Of a DNA stretch of 64,000 nucleotides, positions 27,706-35,215 are shown one piece after another. A program made the position numbers and the translations under genes. Under the pieces are notes generated by a model. The model saw nothing but the letters and a program-made list of their open reading frames with translations, was not told where the DNA came from and did not search any database. Position 1 is the first letter of the stretch, and each line of letters begins with the position of its first letter. This DNA comes from Serratia rhizosphaerae (GTDB lineage Bacteria > Pseudomonadota > Gammaproteobacteria > Enterobacterales > Enterobacteriaceae). The DNA lies in the NCBI RefSeq assembly GCF_009817885.1, contig NZ_CP041764.1, forward strand, positions 310,001 through 374,000, read 5' to 3'.

Positions 27706-28545
27706 TTAACGCTGTTCCAGCTCGTCCAGCTGCTGGTAAAGGGTGGCGATCTGATGAATACGCGGGCGCCCGCTGTCCAGCAGCTGATGCAGCAGCGCAT
27801 TCGCCAGCAGGTTGATCAGGCTGTTGGCGACGGCATAGCTGTCATAGGCGGACACGCTGTCCAGCGGCGCGCACAGCTGCCAGCGCGTCAGCGGAAACAG
27901 GCTGTGCGCCTGCGGCTCGCACAGCAGCAGCACCGGCACGCCGTCCGCCTGCAACTGCTGCAGCAGCGGGCGGACAATGCGCGGACGGCGGCGGAACGCC
28001 ACCATCACCACCAGATCCTGCGCCGAGGCGTCCACCAGCTCTTCGCTCAGGCTCTGCCCCGGCTGCGGCAGCAGCAGCACCTGCCCGCGCGCCTGCAGCA
28101 GCTGCTGGCGCAGGTGCAGGGCCGCGGGATAGGCATTGCGCATGCCGATAATAATGATGCGGCGCGCCTTCGCCAGGGCGTCGATCGCCTCGGCGAACTG
28201 CTGCGCGTCGATGGCGTTGACCCACTGGGTCAGGTTGGCCATTTCCTGCTTATAGTGGCGCGCCAGCAGCGTATTGCCCTGCACCGCGTCGCGGTTGTCG
28301 GTCAGCGGCATGCCGCTCTGGCGCAGGGTGCGCAGCTCATCGCGCATATCTTTGTATTTGTCATAGCCGAGCCGCTTGAACAGACGGCTGACCGTCGCCT
28401 TCGACACCCCGCTCAGCCGCGCCAGCTCCGCGCTGTTATAGCTGATCAGGTCGTTAAAGTGGTCAAAGATAAAATCCGCCACGCGCTGCTCCTGCGGCGA
28501 CAGGGCGGCGTACTGCGCCTTTAAACGTTCATCAAGCTGTTGCAT
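27706..28545 (-). CDS. hpxU: HpxU, RpiR/MurR-family transcriptional regulator
   Basis: The 279-residue protein has an N-terminal RpiR helix-turn-helix (SPQEQRVADFIFDHF...LSGVSKATVSRLFKRLGYDKY, residues ~14-60) and a C-terminal SIS sugar-phosphate-isomerase-like domain (ARRIIIIGMRNAYPAALHLRQQLL from ~125). It is placed between the hpxF operon and the divergent hpxWXYZ operon, so it probably controls one or both. ATG at 28545 is preferred to the GTG just before it. The ligand is unknown; a ureide-derived metabolite is likely. The symbol is recalled from related enterobacterial annotation. Confidence 0.75.
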   Translation of the reverse strand: MQQLDERLKAQYAALSPQEQRVADFIFDHFNDLISYNSAELARLSGVSKATVSRLFKRLGYDKYKDMRDELRTLRQSGMPLTDNRDAVQGNTLLARHYKQEMANLTQWVNAIDAQQFAEAIDALAKARRIIIIGMRNAYPAALHLRQQLLQARGQVLLLPQPGQSLSEELVDASAQDLVVMVAFRRRPRIVRPLLQQLQADGVPVLLLCEPQAHSLFPLTRWQLCAPLDSVSAYDSYAVANSLINLLANALLHQLLDSGRPRIHQIATLYQQLDELEQR

Positions 28546-28651
28546 CACGGCCTCTGTAACTTTCGTTTCACCGGACTATAGCCGCAAAGGCCGCCATCGT
28601 GCACGCCGGCGCGCAAAAAAAATTTCGCTGACGCCGCCCGTTGCGCAGAGA

Positions 28652-28667
28652 TGGAACAACTTTTGCA
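28652..28667 (+). promoter_or_regulatory. Sigma-54 promoter of hpxWXYZ
   Basis: TGGAACAACTTTTGCA has TGG-AC at -24 and TTGCA at -12 with the obligatory 10 bp between GG and GC; a single change (A for C) from TGGCAC. Predicted start near 28678, 25 bp before the hpxW ATG, with GAGGAC as ribosome site in between. Confidence 0.78.
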
Positions 28668-28702
28668 ACCTCGACGGCAGACGATAACCACGAGGACGAT
28701 CC

Positions 28703-30286
28703 ATGCAGAGTAATGTAGCGACCCGCGGGATGGCGGTTACGCCGCACCATCTGGCCAGCCAGAGCGCGCTGGCGGTACTGCGGGAAGGCGGCAGCGCTAT
28801 CGAAGCGATGGTGGCCGCCGCCGCCACTATCGCGGTGGTCTACCCGCATATGAACGGGCTGGGAGGCGACGGTTTCTGGCTGATCGTGCCGCCGGACGGT
28901 GAACCGGTGGCGATCGACGCCAGCGGCGCCGCAGGATCGCTCGCCACGCCGGCGGCCTATGCCGATCTGAAGCACATTCCCCATCGCGGCCCGCGCGCGG
29001 CGCTGACCGTCGCCGGCACCGTCAGCGGCTGGGATGAGGCGCTGCGCGTGTCCGCCAAGCTGTGCGGACGTTCACTGCCGCTGCCGCACCTGCTGGCGGA
29101 CGCCATTGACTATGCCGCGACGGGCATTCCCGTCACCGCCTCGCAGGCCGCCGCCAGTGAGGCGAAATACGCCGAACTGTGTGACCAGCCGGGCTTTGCC
29201 GACGCCTTTTTGCCCGGAGGGATGCCGCCGAAGGCCGGCAGCCGTTTTCACCAGCCGGCGCTGGCGACCACCCTGCGGCAGCTGGCGCAGGACGGGCTGG
29301 ACAGCTTTTACCGCGGTGCGCTGGCCGAGCGGTTGGCGGCCGGCATGGCGCAGCTGGGTATGCCCGTCACGCTGGCGGATTTACAGCGGCACCGCGCGCG
29401 CCGCAGCCGGCCGTTGCGGCTGCAGCATCGGCAGGGCGAGGTCTGGAACCTGGCGCCGCCGACCCAGGGGCTGGCGTCGCTGGCGATCCTCGGCATCAGC
29501 GATCGATTGGCGATGGCCGACGCGGACGAAGCAACAACCATTCACCGTCTGGTCGAGGCAACCAAACTGGCCTTCGGCCTGCGCGACGCGCATATCACCG
29601 ACCCCGCCAGTCTGACCGGCGACAGCCAGGCGCTGCTCGCACCGGCGGCGCTGCAGGCGCTGGCGGCGCGGGTGGACGAACGACAGGCAGCCCCGTGGGG
29701 CGCGGGCAAAGGCCCGGGCGATACGGTGTGGATGGGCGTGATCGACAACAGCGGCCTCGCCGTCTCGTTTATTCAGAGTATCTATCACGAATTCGGCAGC
29801 GGCGTGGTGCTGCCGGACAGCGGCATCGTCTGGCAAAACCGCGGCGCCGCCTTCAGCCTGGATCCGCAGCATTTGCTGGCGCTGGCGCCGGGCAAGCAGC
29901 CGTTCCACACCCTCAACCCCGCCGCCGCGCGCCTGAACGACGGCCGCGTGATGGTGTACGGTTCAATGGGCGGCGACGGTCAGCCGCAGACGCAGGCGGC
30001 GCTCTTCACCCGCTACGTACTGCAAAACGCGTCGCTGCAGGAGAGTATCAGCCGGCCGCGCTGGCTGCTGGGGCGTACCTGGGGGCAAAGCTCCGAGTCG
30101 CTCAAGCTGGAAGGCCGCTTCCCGCCGGAAATCATTACGCACCTGCGTGCGCTGGGGCATGAGGTGGAGGTGCTTGCCGACTTCACCGAGGCCATGGGGC
30201 ACGCAGGCGCCATTGTCCGCCACCCGGACGGCCTGCTGGAAGGGGCATTCGACCCGCGCAGCAACGGCAGCGCCGCCGGCTTTTAA
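28703..30286 (+). CDS. hpxW: HpxW, oxamate amidohydrolase (gamma-glutamyltranspeptidase-like Ntn hydrolase)
   Basis: The 527-residue proenzyme is of the gamma-glutamyltranspeptidase fold. The expected autocleavage/nucleophile threonine is T341 in GPGDTVWMGVIDNSGLAVSFIQSIY, giving alpha (~1-340) and beta (~341-527) chains. There is no signal peptide, so it is cytoplasmic, unlike the periplasmic Ggt. Klebsiella HpxW hydrolyses oxamate to oxalate and ammonia, the last nitrogen-yielding step of urate breakdown. The C-terminal RPRWLLGRTWGQSSESLKLEGRFP and MGHAGAIVRHPDG.EGAFDPRSNG blocks are typical of the family. It leads the hpxWXYZ operon. Confidence 0.9.
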   Translation: MQSNVATRGMAVTPHHLASQSALAVLREGGSAIEAMVAAAATIAVVYPHMNGLGGDGFWLIVPPDGEPVAIDASGAAGSLATPAAYADLKHIPHRGPRAALTVAGTVSGWDEALRVSAKLCGRSLPLPHLLADAIDYAATGIPVTASQAAASEAKYAELCDQPGFADAFLPGGMPPKAGSRFHQPALATTLRQLAQDGLDSFYRGALAERLAAGMAQLGMPVTLADLQRHRARRSRPLRLQHRQGEVWNLAPPTQGLASLAILGISDRLAMADADEATTIHRLVEATKLAFGLRDAHITDPASLTGDSQALLAPAALQALAARVDERQAAPWGAGKGPGDTVWMGVIDNSGLAVSFIQSIYHEFGSGVVLPDSGIVWQNRGAAFSLDPQHLLALAPGKQPFHTLNPAAARLNDGRVMVYGSMGGDGQPQTQAALFTRYVLQNASLQESISRPRWLLGRTWGQSSESLKLEGRFPPEIITHLRALGHEVEVLADFTEAMGHAGAIVRHPDGLLEGAFDPRSNGSAAGF

Positions 30287-30296
30287 GGAGAACAGC

Positions 30297-30485
30297 ATGA
30301 CTCATTTACCCCCGGACTGGCGCGCCTACCTCGCCCAGATGGAACAGATCCTGATGCTGGAGCTGGACGATGAGCGGCGCGCAGAACTACAGCGCCAGTT
30401 TATCCGCATTGCCGCGCTGGCGGAGCCGCTGATGGCGTTTCCGCTCGATGAACGGCTGGAGGTTGCAGGAGTGTATCAGGCATGA
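30297..30485 (+). CDS. hpxX: HpxX, DUF4089 small protein, amidase partner
   Basis: A 62-residue acidic-helical protein (MTHLPPDWRAYLAQMEQILM to VAGVYQA) follows hpxW by 10 bp with AAGGAG 6 bp before its ATG and overlaps hpxY by 4 bp (ATGA). It matches the DUF4089 family, regularly encoded before AtzE-type amidases. By analogy with GatC-like and AtzG subunits it may stabilise the amidase; this is inference. Confidence 0.85.
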   Translation: MTHLPPDWRAYLAQMEQILMLELDDERRAELQRQFIRIAALAEPLMAFPLDERLEVAGVYQA

Positions 30486-31879
30486 AATTACATCAGTTAA
30501 GCATCCGCGATATTCAGCGGGCGCTCGGCAACGGCGAACTCAGCGCACAGGAGATCGCCCGCCGCACGCTTGACGATATCGCCCGCGTCAATCCGCAGAT
30601 CAACGCCTGGACCACGGTCACCGCGCAGCGGATGCTGGCGGAGGCGGCGCAGATTGATACGCTGCGGCGGCAACACCAGCCGCTGCCGCCGCTGGCGGGC
30701 GTCCCTTATGCGGTGAAAAACCTGTTTGACGTGGCGGAGCACACCACGCTGGCGGGCGCGCAGCTGTTCAGCGAGCGGCCGCCGGCCGCGGCCGACAGTT
30801 GGGCGGTGCGTCAGCTGCGGCAGGCCGGCGGTCTGCTGTCCGGCATGCTGAATATGGATGCCTACGCCTACGGCTTCACCACCGAAAACAGCCACTACGG
30901 CGCCACCCGTAATCCGCACGATCTGCAGCGCATCGCCGGCGGTTCATCCGGCGGTTCAGCGGCGGCGGTCGCCGCCGGCACGGTGCACTTCTCCCTCGGC
31001 TCCGACACCAATGGCTCCATTCGCGTGCCGGCCTCGCTGTGCGGCATTTTCGGCCTGAAGCCGACCTTCGGCCGGCTGTCGCGCGCGGGCACTCAGCCGT
31101 TTGTCGCCAGCCTCGACCATATCGGCCCCTTTGCCCGTCGCTGCAGCGATCTGGCGACGGTGTACGATGCGCTGCAGGGCCGCGACCCGAAGGACGCCTT
31201 TCAGGCAGAGCGCCCGGCGCAGTTGACCGCCATGCAGCTGACGCGCGGTATGGAGGGCCTGCGCTGCGCGGTGCTCGGCGGTTATTTCACCACCTGGTGC
31301 GATGACGACGCCCGCGACGCGCTGCGGCGTGCCGCCCGGGCGCTGGAAGCGCATGATGAGCTGATGTTCCCCGAAGCGGAACTGGCCCGCTCCGCAGCCT
31401 TTATCCTCAGCGCCTCCGAAGGCGGCAACCAGTATCTGCCCGCCCTGCGCCGCGAGCCGGCGCGCTTCGAGCCGCATTCACGCGAGCGCCTGCTCGCCGG
31501 GGCGATGATCCCCGCCGCCTGGTACGTGCAGGCGCAGCGCTTCCGCCGCCATGCGCAGCAGCAGTTTATGGCCCTGTTCCGCCATGCCGACGTGCTGCTG
31601 GCGCCGGCGACGCCGTGCTGTGCAACGCCGATCGGCGCGCAGGAGATGGACATTAACGGCCAGCCGCTGCCGATACGCGCCAGCATGGGCATGCTGACGC
31701 AGCCGATATCGTTTCTCGGGCTGCCGGTGGTCAGCGCGCCGCTGCGCACCGCCGCCGGACGCCCCATCGGTTTGCAGCTGATTGCCGCGCCGTTTAACGA
31801 ACAAGCCTGCCTGCGCGCCGCCGCCGCGCTGGAACAGCTGGGCATTGCGGTGGCCGATGCCGCGGAGGTAGCCGCATGA
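30482..31879 (+). CDS. hpxY: HpxY, AtzE-type amidase-signature hydrolase
   Basis: The 465-residue enzyme has the amidase-signature triad: lysine in GVPYAVKNLFDV (about K79), cis-serine in IAGGSSGGSAAAVAAG (about 154) and nucleophile serine in GSDTNGSIRVPASLCG (about 178). In the hpxWXYZ operon it acts in the oxalurate/oxamate branch, but its exact substrate has not, to my knowledge, been settled; relatives include allophanate- and biuret-type hydrolases. It overlaps both neighbours by 4 bp. Confidence 0.85.
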   Translation: MKLHQLSIRDIQRALGNGELSAQEIARRTLDDIARVNPQINAWTTVTAQRMLAEAAQIDTLRRQHQPLPPLAGVPYAVKNLFDVAEHTTLAGAQLFSERPPAAADSWAVRQLRQAGGLLSGMLNMDAYAYGFTTENSHYGATRNPHDLQRIAGGSSGGSAAAVAAGTVHFSLGSDTNGSIRVPASLCGIFGLKPTFGRLSRAGTQPFVASLDHIGPFARRCSDLATVYDALQGRDPKDAFQAERPAQLTAMQLTRGMEGLRCAVLGGYFTTWCDDDARDALRRAARALEAHDELMFPEAELARSAAFILSASEGGNQYLPALRREPARFEPHSRERLLAGAMIPAAWYVQAQRFRRHAQQQFMALFRHADVLLAPATPCCATPIGAQEMDINGQPLPIRASMGMLTQPISFLGLPVVSAPLRTAAGRPIGLQLIAAPFNEQACLRAAAALEQLGIAVADAAEVAA

Positions 31880-32262
31880 TCACGCCCCCAGAGATTAACC
31901 ATCCTCTGACGCTGGCCGAAGTGACCGCCGCGTTTGACCGCTACGAGCAGGCGCTGGTCAGCAACGATATCGCCGTGCTGGACGAGCTGTTCTGGCACAG
32001 CGAACGCACGGTGCGGCTGGGCGCCGGCGAGAATCTGTACGGCATCGGCGATATCCGCGCTTTCCGCGCGGCGCGCCCCGCCGCCGGGCTGGCGCGCAGG
32101 CTGCAAAATACCCGTATCGTGACGTTCGGCGAGGATTACGCGGTCTGCAGCACCGAGTTCACCCGTGAGGGCAGCACGCGCATCGGCCGTCAGCAGCAGA
32201 CCTGGGTGCGTTTCCCCTGCGGCTGGCGGATTGTTGCGGCGCAGGTGAGCCTGATGGAGTAA
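31876..32262 (+). CDS. hpxZ: HpxZ, DUF3225 (SnoaL/NTF2-like) oxalurate catabolism protein
   Basis: The 128-residue protein (PPEINHPLTLAEVTAAFDRYEQALVSNDIAVLDELFWHS) is of the AtzH-like DUF3225 family with an NTF2-like cone fold, including RLGAGENLYGIGDIRAFRAAR and the QQTWVRFPCGWRIVAAQVS terminal strands. Members accompany amidases in purine and triazine pathways and may be small hydrolases or accessory subunits. It ends the operon; no terminator is obvious after it. Confidence 0.85.
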   Translation: MITPPEINHPLTLAEVTAAFDRYEQALVSNDIAVLDELFWHSERTVRLGAGENLYGIGDIRAFRAARPAAGLARRLQNTRIVTFGEDYAVCSTEFTREGSTRIGRQQQTWVRFPCGWRIVAAQVSLME

Positions 32263-32370
32263 CCGTAAAACTTTGTCGGCAAGGTTTGACGAGAATTTAT
32301 GCAAGGACGGCGTAAATGGAATTGCCGTAAACGATCGGCATTTTTCTGTCACGATAATGAACGGCAATTG

Positions 32371-32524
32371 CAGGGGCCGTAGGCGCGGCCCCTGCACCCG
32401 CGCCCGCGCTTAGGCACGTTCTGCCTGCTTCGCAGGTTCCCTCTCTGCGTCACCGTCGCCGGGCGGGTCGGCTCTACAGGCATCCCTGCCTGTGCCGCCT
32501 CAACCGGACATCCCTGTCCGGTTG
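32371..32524. repeat. Mosaic of four inverted repeats (intergenic hairpin element)
   Basis: Four hairpins occur in 154 bp between hpxZ and hpxB: CAGGGGCCG/CGGCCCCTG (32371-32394), CCTGC-TTC-GCAGG (32424-32436), ACAGGCA-TCCC-TGCCTGT (32476-32493) and CAACCGGACA-TCCC-TGTCCGGTTG (32501-32524). The last two share the TCCC loop, suggesting a repeated unit. It lies in a 380-bp gene-free stretch between convergent operons and may act as a transcription barrier. It looks like an enterobacterial interspersed repeat, but I cannot assign it to a named family. Confidence 0.6.
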
Positions 32525-32642
32525 CCCCTGGCTCAGGTTCCTTGTTCGGCAGCCCGTGATGCGCGCTAAAGGTCAACACCCGAATCTGTCATCACCGGGC
32601 CATTTAACAACCGGCGTTGGCATTAATAATCTTAAATTCTAG

Positions 32643-33587
32643 CTATCCCTGCCAGGGATGCACTCGCCGCCAGTGGTCGGCGATCTGCTGACGGGTGCAG
32701 ATCCACACGCGATCGTGCTGCTGGATATAGTCCAGAAAGCGCTGCAGCGCACGGAAACGCCCCGGACGCCCCAGCAGGCGGCAGTGCATGCCGATCGACA
32801 TCATCTTCGGCGAGGTCGCCCCCTCCTCATACAGCACGTCGAAGCTGTCGCACAGGTAGGTATAGAACTGCTCGGCGGTGTTAAAACCCTGCGCGGTGGC
32901 AAAGCGCATATCATTGGCATCCAGCGTATACGGCACGATCAGATGCGGCTTGCGCGTGCCGTCGCCGCACGTCACCTCGCTCCAGAACGGCAGATCGTCA
33001 CCGTAGTAGTCGCTGTCATAATCAAAGCCGCCGTGCTCCGCCACCAGCCGGCGGGTATTCGGGCTGTCGCGGCCGGTATACCAGCCGGTGGGCGCTTTGC
33101 CGAACAGATTGGTCAGTACCTGCACCGCCTGCTGCAGATGACGCCGCTCGTCGTCGATCGCCATATCCTGATAGTGGATCCAGCGCCAGCCGTGGCTGAC
33201 CACGTCATAGTCGGCGGCCTTGATCGCCGCGACAATCTCCGGATTGCGCGCCAGCGCCATCGCTACGCCGAACACGGTGAGCGGCAGTTCACGCCGGCGG
33301 AACTCCTGATAAATACGCCAGAAACCGGCGCGGCTGCCGTACTCATACAGCGAATCCATCGACATATGGCGATCCGGATAGCTGGCGGCGCCGATGATAT
33401 CGGACAGGAACTGCTCGGAACCCGCATCGCCGTGCAGCACGTGGTTTTCCGCGCCTTCTTCAAAGTTCAGCACAAACTGAACGGCGATACGCGCCTCCCC
33501 CGGCCAGGCGGCATGCGGCGGCTGGCCGGCGTAGCCGCGCATATCGCGCGGGTAGTCCGGGTGAAGGGTGTCTGGCTGTTGATTCAT
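32643..33587 (-). CDS. hpxB: HpxB/PuuE, metal-independent allantoinase
   Basis: The 314-residue protein has the polysaccharide-deacetylase NodB-like fold of PuuE allantoinases (DYPRDMRGYAGQPPHAAWPG, FVLNFEEGAENHVLHGD, YEYGSRAGFWRI, VVSHGWRWIHYQ, TGRDSPNTRRLV). It opens the hydantoin ring of (S)-allantoin to allantoate. The start is uncertain: ATG at 33587 (with a distant GGGGG) or ATG at 33620, which overlaps the hpxA stop by 7 bp but lacks a ribosome site. It is third in hpxSAB. Confidence 0.88.
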   Translation of the reverse strand: MNQQPDTLHPDYPRDMRGYAGQPPHAAWPGEARIAVQFVLNFEEGAENHVLHGDAGSEQFLSDIIGAASYPDRHMSMDSLYEYGSRAGFWRIYQEFRRRELPLTVFGVAMALARNPEIVAAIKAADYDVVSHGWRWIHYQDMAIDDERRHLQQAVQVLTNLFGKAPTGWYTGRDSPNTRRLVAEHGGFDYDSDYYGDDLPFWSEVTCGDGTRKPHLIVPYTLDANDMRFATAQGFNTAEQFYTYLCDSFDVLYEEGATSPKMMSIGMHCRLLGRPGRFRALQRFLDYIQQHDRVWICTRQQIADHWRRVHPWQG

Positions 33588-33613
33588 ACGCTGAGCTGTT
33601 GCCCCCTGAATAG

Positions 33614-34360
33614 TTAGCATGGATGTAATGACTGAAATTTTCCGCTGAGCGCCTTACGCTCCGGCCAGGCCAGATCGCCGTATTTACTGGTCGACAGCCC
33701 CAGCGCCGCCAGCGATTCGACCATTTTCACCGCCGCGCCGACGCCGTCGATCACCGGCATGCGCAACTCCTGCGTCAGCTCCCGCGCCAGGCTGGCCATA
33801 CCGCCGCAGCCCAGCACAATCGCGCCGCAGCCGTCCTGCCGCATCGCCTGAATACAGCGTTCACGCACCATGTGCTGCGCCCGTCCGCTGCCGTCCTCCA
33901 GCGCCAGCACCGGCAGGTCGATGGCGTGCAGCGCGGCGCAGTGTTCGCTGAAGCCGTACTGACGCAGCAGATGGCGGGCGATAATCAACGTGCGCGGCAA
34001 CGTGGTGACGATGGAAAAACGCGTGGCGACCAGCGTCGCCATATGCATGGCGGCCTCGGCAATGCCGATCACCGGCGCCTGCGCCAGTTCACGCGCCGCC
34101 AGCAGGCCGGGGTCGCCGAAACAGGCGATCACGTGCCCGTCGACGCCGCGCTCGCGGCCGGCCTTGATCTGTTCCAGCACCCCGATCGCGGCAACCGCCT
34201 CATCAAAATGGCCTTCAATCGACGGCACGCCCTCCGCCGGGCACACCGCCAGAATTTCGGTGCCCGGCGCTGCAGCGGCGCGGGCGGCCGCGCCAATGGT
34301 TTCGGTCATGCCGGGGTCGGTATTGGGGTTGATCACTTGTATACATACTGCGGACATCAT
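33614..34360 (-). CDS. hpxA: HpxA, allantoin racemase
   Basis: The 248-residue protein is of the Asp/Glu/hydantoin racemase family with the two acid-base cysteines in CFGDPGLLAA (about residue 80) and VLGCGGMASL (about 185). It interconverts (R)- and (S)-allantoin so that the stereospecific allantoinase downstream can use both, needed because OHCU also decays spontaneously. Its ATG overlaps the hpxS stop (ATGA). The N-terminal codons contain a GTATAC motif resembling the HpxS operator. Confidence 0.9.
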   Translation of the reverse strand: MMSAVCIQVINPNTDPGMTETIGAAARAAAAPGTEILAVCPAEGVPSIEGHFDEAVAAIGVLEQIKAGRERGVDGHVIACFGDPGLLAARELAQAPVIGIAEAAMHMATLVATRFSIVTTLPRTLIIARHLLRQYGFSEHCAALHAIDLPVLALEDGSGRAQHMVRERCIQAMRQDGCGAIVLGCGGMASLARELTQELRMPVIDGVGAAVKMVESLAALGLSTSKYGDLAWPERKALSGKFQSLHPC

Positions 34361-35073
34361 TGCTCCTTATAGGCGGCGAACAGCCGGACAAAATCGGGAT
34401 GGCCCAGTTCCGCGCGTTCAAAACGCAGGCTGGCGACAATATGGTCAAAATGCTGTTCGACGGCGGCGCTGAGCGCCGGTAAATCCCGCTGCCGCAGCAG
34501 TGCAATCAGCCGTTCATGATCATTGCAGCGGCAGCCTTGCCGCCACGGCGCGCCCCAGGCGGCAATCACCAGCGAGGAGCGCTGGCACAGCCGCGTCACC
34601 ATCTCGGTCAACACCGCATTGGCGGAGATCGCCTGCAGTTGAATATGGAATGCGGCGGAGAGGCGGATAGCCGCCGGGCCGTCATGCTCCTCGTGCGCCT
34701 GCTGCTCATCGCGGATAATCGCCTCCAGCGCCGCCAGATGCGGCGGCTGACAGCGCGCCAGCACGTCCGGCAGGTTCGCCACCTCCAGCAGGGTGCGGGT
34801 GCGGAAAATATCTTTCGCCTCCTCCGCCGTCGGGCTGGCGACGTATGCACCGCGCTTGGGCGCCAGCTGCACCATTTGCACCGCCGCGAGCCGCTGCAGC
34901 GCCTTGCGGATACCGGTGCGGCTGACGCCGAACACCTCGGACAGCGCCTCTTCCGGCAGTTTGCTGCCCGGCGGCAGCTGATGTTCAACGATGGCGTTCA
35001 TCAACGCCTGATAGATGGACTCATCCTTGTCATGCAGGCCGGACGCCGTTTCCAGGCGGTTTTCGCTTTTCAT
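34357..35073 (-). CDS. hpxS: HpxS, GntR-family (FadR/FCD) regulator of allantoin genes
   Basis: The 238-residue protein has an N-terminal GntR winged helix (SIYQALMNAIVEHQLPPGSKLPEEALSEVFGVSRTGIRKAL split over residues ~20-65) and a C-terminal FCD ligand domain (EEAKDIFRTRTLLEVANL, FHIQLQAISANAVL, HERLIALLRQRD) with the usual metal-binding Asp/His pattern. The start at 35073 has AGGAG 6 bp upstream. It is divergent from the NCS1 permease; the shared 142-bp region holds two GTATAC palindromes, its likely operator. Klebsiella HpxS controls allantoin genes, probably with allantoin as effector. Confidence 0.88.
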   Translation of the reverse strand: MKSENRLETASGLHDKDESIYQALMNAIVEHQLPPGSKLPEEALSEVFGVSRTGIRKALQRLAAVQMVQLAPKRGAYVASPTAEEAKDIFRTRTLLEVANLPDVLARCQPPHLAALEAIIRDEQQAHEEHDGPAAIRLSAAFHIQLQAISANAVLTEMVTRLCQRSSLVIAAWGAPWRQGCRCNDHERLIALLRQRDLPALSAAVEQHFDHIVASLRFERAELGHPDFVRLFAAYKEQ

Positions 35074-35106
35074 CACCTCACTCCTGATTAACTCTTGCGC
35101 ATCAAA

Positions 35107-35140
35107 TCGTATACATAAAAATAATTTTTTGTATACAAAA
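35107..35140. promoter_or_regulatory. Probable HpxS double operator
   Basis: A perfect 14-bp palindrome TTTTGTATACAAAA (35127-35140) and a second site TCGTATACATA (35107-35117) have centres 22 bp apart, i.e. two helical turns. They lie just upstream of hpxS, overlapping its likely -10/-35 region, and upstream of the divergent permease, the usual arrangement for an FCD-type GntR autoregulator. Confidence 0.7.
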
Positions 35141-35150
35141 TTACGCATTC

Positions 35151-35166
35151 TGGCCTGAATCCTGCT
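35151..35166 (+). promoter_or_regulatory. Candidate sigma-54 promoter of NCS1 permease
   Basis: TGGCCTGAATCCTGCT has GG and GC exactly 10 bp apart but three departures from TGGCACG-N4-TTGCT. It lies 50 bp before the permease ATG, just downstream of the HpxS palindromes. Plausible given the stronger sigma-54 sites in the same regulon. Confidence 0.45.
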
Positions 35167-35215
35167 TCAGCGTAGCTATCCCCTCAACAGGGTTTTCATC
35201 AGAGGAGCAGGTTTC

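Noticed and set aside
28595..28615. NtrC-like TGCAC...GCGCA upstream of hpxW
   Set aside because: Half-sites are one base too close together and the second half is poor when spaced correctly.
32371..32524. CRISPR-like array
   Set aside because: The hairpins differ in sequence and spacing; there are no identical direct repeats or cas genes.
34339..34344. Third HpxS operator within hpxA
   Set aside because: Only the GTATAC core is shared and it lies in coding sequence; kept as a remark, not annotated.
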